The notes under the pieces were generated by a model. The model saw only the letters and a program-made list of their open reading frames with translations. It was not told the DNA's origin and made no database searches. A stretch of 6,722 nucleotides of DNA from Fidelibacterota bacterium (GTDB lineage: Bacteria > Pseudomonadota > Alphaproteobacteria > Rhodospirillales > Rhodospirillaceae): contig CANJEU010000120.1 of NCBI GenBank assembly GCA_947473445.1, positions 1 to 6,722 of the forward strand, given 5' to 3'. Below, in pieces: positions 5,821 to 6,722 of the stretch. Every line of letters starts with the position of its first letter. Position 1 is the first letter of the stretch. Position numbers and translations under genes: made by a program.

Positions 5821-6211
5821 CTGCTCGCCTTAGGCAAGCCTAGGGCTCGAAGCACTCTATCGGGGGGCGGAAGAAAATCGCCAATAGCACGCCGATTCGC
5901 GCCATGCACATCCCCGATTTTTTGAATCATTAAATTCACACGCGTCCCAAATATCGCTCGACGAAAAATCGGGGCACGGCGCATTCTGATGCGAAGGTCG
6001 GTCGCGCAAGCGGTGCGCCTTTGCGCTCTTTGACATTGTGAATCCCGAAAGAAGGCGGACCGTCCCGGCGCATAACTGCCGCGCTAAAACACCGAAGTGT
6101 CGCAAGGTGTCGCCTGTCGCCACGGTCGCCTGCGCGGACCCATAGGCATGCACGCGACGCAGGACTTGATGATGGTGATGAGAAAGGACGAGAGAGAGAA
6201 GGAAACGCGCT
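5821..6211. other. 390-base region without a convincing gene, rich in repeats
   Basis: Neither strand offers a protein with recognisable features; a 98-codon minus-strand frame (6153-5857) has no ribosome site and an unlikely composition. The region holds the complementary three-part element at 5859-5974, an imperfect repeat gcgcaag/ctttgcgc (6004-6026), a boxA-like GCTCTTTGACA (6025-6035), a small acac-cgaa-gtgt hairpin near 6090, four GTCGC repeats (6099-6129), and a purine-rich tract (6181-6205), which on the minus strand is pyrimidine-rich and follows the MarR stop codon, as a Rho-dependent end could. A small RNA is possible but not shown. Confidence 0.6.
5859..5974 (+). other. Three-part complementary element (possible alternative RNA hairpins or tandem terminator)
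   Basis: Segment A, atcgggg (5859-5865), and segment C, aaaaatcgggg (5964-5974), are both complementary to the middle segment B, ccccgattttt (5912-5922). Pairing A with B gives a 7-base stem (8 with a G-T pair) directly followed by a T-run (5918-5923), which has the shape of an intrinsic terminator. Pairing B with C gives an 11-base stem over a 41-base loop that contains a smaller tgaat/attca stem (5923-5927, 5934-5938). The two pairings exclude each other. The A-B loop also holds a ggcg/cgcc stem. It could be a back-up terminator, a small RNA, or a pair of protein-binding inverted repeats. Confidence 0.45.
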
Positions 6212-6637
6212 CTACAGCTTAATCAGCTGGCGGAGCACCTTCTCCATATTCACGGCCAGCGCCCAACGCTCTTCCTGCGTCAGCGTCTCAAGCGCGCGGC
6301 TCAGCTGTTGCAGCGGATCGCCGCGCAGAAGGCTCTCGCCTTCGTCGGTCAGCACCAGACGATGCACGCGGCGGTCCTGCTTATCGCCGACACGGCGCAG
6401 GTAACCCTTGCGCACCAGAGCCGCGACCGTCTGCGACGCCGTGCCTTTGGTGGTGCGCTGGAATTGTGCGAAGCCGGTCACTGTGCGCCGTTCGACCGTA
6501 GCTTCGTCGAAATAGCGCATCGCCGCCCATTGGGCAGGATTGAGCCCAGGCGTGTAACCAAGATTATATGCGGCCTTGCCCACCTGTTCGATCAGGCGCG
6601 CTAAGCCCCGCGTTGAAAGCTTAGGGTCGCTACGCAC
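6212..6637 (-). CDS. MarR-family winged-helix transcriptional regulator
   Basis: The protein has 141 residues, normal for MarR repressors, which bind palindromic DNA as dimers and release it upon ligand or oxidant binding. N-terminal dimer helix: about residues 8-28 (STRGLARLIEQVGKAAYNLG). Then LNPAQWAAMRYF (32-43), the recognition-helix region TTKGTASQTVAALVRKGYLRR (62-82), the wing with the DKQDRRVHRLVLTDEG signature (85-100), and C-terminal dimer helices. The 'GTASQTV' and 'D-x-x-D-R-R' motifs are firm MarR marks. The start is a GTG (6637-6635); an in-frame TAA lies 15 bases upstream, so no earlier ATG/GTG/TTG exists. No Shine-Dalgarno is visible, and a TATAAT lies one base before the GTG, so the start or promoter is unusual. 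The target genes are not in the window; a divergent gene to the right is likely and would be the usual target. There are no cysteines that would suggest an OhrR-type oxidant sensor. Confidence 0.92.
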   Translation of the reverse strand: MRSDPKLSTRGLARLIEQVGKAAYNLGYTPGLNPAQWAAMRYFDEATVERRTVTGFAQFQRTTKGTASQTVAALVRKGYLRRVGDKQDRRVHRLVLTDEGESLLRGDPLQQLSRALETLTQEERWALAVNMEKVLRQLIKL

Positions 6638-6722
6638 GATTATAATTTTTTACGCTGACAAATATTCCCTTTGACCGGGCAATATATCCGTTCAAGGTCT
6701 CAAGACGAAGCAAATTGCTTCA
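6638..6722. promoter_or_regulatory. AT-rich upstream region of the MarR gene with candidate operator
   Basis: On the minus strand, TATAAT (6644-6639) is a perfect -10 with only a poor -35 (GAATAT or GGAATA) at 17-18 bases. The palindromes ATTATAAT (6639-6646) and AATATT (6661-6666) overlap or flank it. At the edge, gaagcaa (6707-6713) and ttgcttc (6715-6721) form a perfect inverted repeat around one central A, of the size MarR dimers bind. The window ends here, so any divergent gene is not seen. Confidence 0.4.

Noticed and set aside
6097..6130. CRISPR-like repeats near a boxA-like leader
   Set aside because: The repeat unit is five to seven bases with 2-5 base gaps. There are no spacers of 30 bases or more and no cas genes.
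5857..6153. A 98-codon minus-strand frame in the intergenic region
   Set aside because: There is no Shine-Dalgarno, no family resemblance, and it runs through hairpin-forming sequence.
6169..6222. A 17-codon plus-strand frame (MMVMRKDEREKETRSTA)
   Set aside because: It arises from a purine-rich tract, overlaps the end of the MarR gene, and has only a weak ribosome site. It cannot be told from chance.

Overview
The window is GC-rich chromosomal DNA that looks alphaproteobacterial. This rests on the sequence of the HspQ protein, the style of the PAS-kinases (an H-box of the HEINNLL type), the MarR regulator with its 'LNPAQWAAMRYF' helix, and an intergenic palindrome of the gtcat-cccgga type that I know from many alphaproteobacterial genomes. 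I cannot assign an order or genus. No mobile element, tRNA, rRNA or CRISPR array is visible.

Layout, left to right. Two stress genes lie on the minus strand: the first 29 codons of a peroxiredoxin (1-87, running off the left edge) and, upstream of it, hspQ (222-551). A 249-base divergent gap follows. Then comes a plus-strand signalling block: a soluble PAS-PAS histidine kinase (801-2408), a REP-like palindrome, a SpoIIAA/STAS-like small protein (2617-2982), a clear sigma70-type promoter (3088-3116), an unrecognised 83-residue charged protein (3184-3435), a second soluble histidine kinase with three PAS domains (3456-5387), and a single-domain CheY-like response regulator (5416-5787). A strong intrinsic terminator (5792-5820) closes the block. 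About 390 bases without a convincing gene follow, rich in inverted and direct repeats. Last is a MarR-family regulator on the minus strand (6212-6637), with an AT-rich, palindrome-bearing upstream region at the right edge.

How the genes may work together (inference). The two kinases share almost the same phospho-acceptor sequence (AHEINNLLQPI / AHEINNLLQPI) and the same catalytic layout. Neither has a receiver or a membrane segment. They are probably paralogous cytoplasmic sensors that can both phosphorylate the lone receiver protein at the end of the block. The receiver has no output domain, so the final target must be reached by protein contact or through a phosphorelay. The STAS-like protein and the unknown small protein between the kinases are candidate accessory parts. 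The most unusual items are the unknown small protein coupled to the kinase, a three-part complementary element (5859-5974) that could form alternative RNA hairpins, a boxA-like sequence (6025-6035) with no rRNA behind it, and a nine-C tract in the first codons of the second kinase.
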